Shown: piece by piece, positions 6,268-6,402 of the stretch
How positions within the stretch are numbered: position 1 is the stretch's first letter
How the letters are laid out: each line of letters begins with the position of its first letter
Source: Geobacter sp. UBA6802
GTDB lineage: Bacteria > Desulfobacterota > Desulfuromonadia > Geobacterales > Pseudopelobacteraceae
Direction of reading: 5' to 3'
DNA: 6,402 bases
Assembly (NCBI GenBank): GCA_002452325.1
Contig: DKFG01000106.1
Span: 350-6,751, forward strand
Translations under genes and position numbers: made by a program
The notes under the pieces: generated by a model
Seen by the model: the letters and a program-made list of their open reading frames with translations, nothing else
Databases searched by the model: none
Told to the model about the DNA's origin: nothing

Positions 6268-6402
6268 CCTGGATCTTCTCCTCGCTCAAGACCCGCTCCA
6301 GCTTTTCATCCTTTTGCTCAAAGTTGTCCCAGGTTGCATCAGAGGTAGATGAGATGCCCGAGACCTTGAGGGCAAAGTCATCCGGATTGGAGCTCTGCCG
6401 CA
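6254..6402 (-). CDS. C-terminal fragment of an unrecognised protein (cut by window edge)
   Basis: A frame open from the right edge ends with TAG at 6256..6254 and gives 48 complete codons. The sequence includes RQSSNPDDFALKVSGIS, then DATWDNFEQKDEKLERVL, and ends SEEKIQVDRY. It is hydrophilic and acidic/lysine-rich with a short amphipathic helix near the end and no membrane segment. It was not in the supplied list of frames, but its codons read cleanly, it overlaps recX by 14 bases, and it contains the recX ribosome binding site, all of which fit a real co-transcribed gene. It does not resemble the C-terminus of RecA as I know it, so I leave its identity open. Confidence 0.6.
   Translation of the reverse strand, partial: RQSSNPDDFALKVSGISSTSDATWDNFEQKDEKLERVLSEEKIQVDRY
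6278..6282 (-). promoter_or_regulatory. Ribosome binding site deciding the TTG start of recX
   Basis: AGGAG on the minus strand stands 10 bases before the TTG at 6267, inside the preceding gene. With a stop codon in the recX frame just upstream (6288..6286), this is the only start that keeps the conserved N-terminal helix of RecX. Confidence 0.65.

Noticed and set aside
6254..6402. C-terminus of RecA
   Set aside because: recA often precedes recX, but the visible residues lack the features of a RecA C-terminal domain (such as the G-Q-G-x-x-N/K pattern and the short acidic tail), so this name was not used.
1..6402. Mobile element, tRNA, CRISPR or phage signature
   Set aside because: No transposase or integrase motif, terminal inverted repeat, tRNA-like cloverleaf or regularly spaced repeat was found; genes are tightly packed and similar in composition.

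Overview
The window is a compact block of genes all read on the minus strand, so gene order runs from the right edge to the left edge. In that order it holds: the last 48 codons of an unrecognised gene, recX, a FlgT-like periplasmic protein, a TPR-plus-CsgG lipoprotein, a CsgG/FlgO-like protein fused to six fibronectin type III (FN3) domains, a small exported protein of 109 residues, and the first 11 codons of alaS (alanyl-tRNA synthetase). Gaps between neighbours are 11 bases or less, and three junctions overlap (14, 4 and 4 bases). No intergenic hairpin terminator or room for a conventional promoter is visible, so the window reads as one polycistronic unit. Nothing convincing is coded on the plus strand.

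The protein set suggests a Gram-negative (diderm) bacterium: there is an outer-membrane-type lipoprotein signal and several periplasmic signal peptides. A recX-to-alaS arrangement combined with FlgT_N, CsgG and FN3 envelope proteins and moderately high GC is most reminiscent of Geobacter-like Desulfuromonadia (Geobacterales). That placement is an inference from gene content, not a proven identification.

The middle of the window (about 43-5782) is the interesting part. Three consecutive large genes encode exported proteins that share, or appear to share, the CsgG/TolB-N-like alpha/beta fold. They recall the FlgO/FlgP/FlgT outer-membrane ring proteins of Vibrio flagella and the curli pore CsgG, but no curlin subunit or flagellar structural gene is in view. 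The lipoprotein would sit in the outer membrane and carry periplasmic TPR scaffolding. The FlgT-like and FN3 proteins would be periplasmic or surface partners, and the 109-residue protein is a possible accessory factor. A plausible working model is an outer-membrane complex or secretion pore, encoded between a recombination regulator (recX) and a translation housekeeping gene (alaS). The function is not known from the sequence alone.
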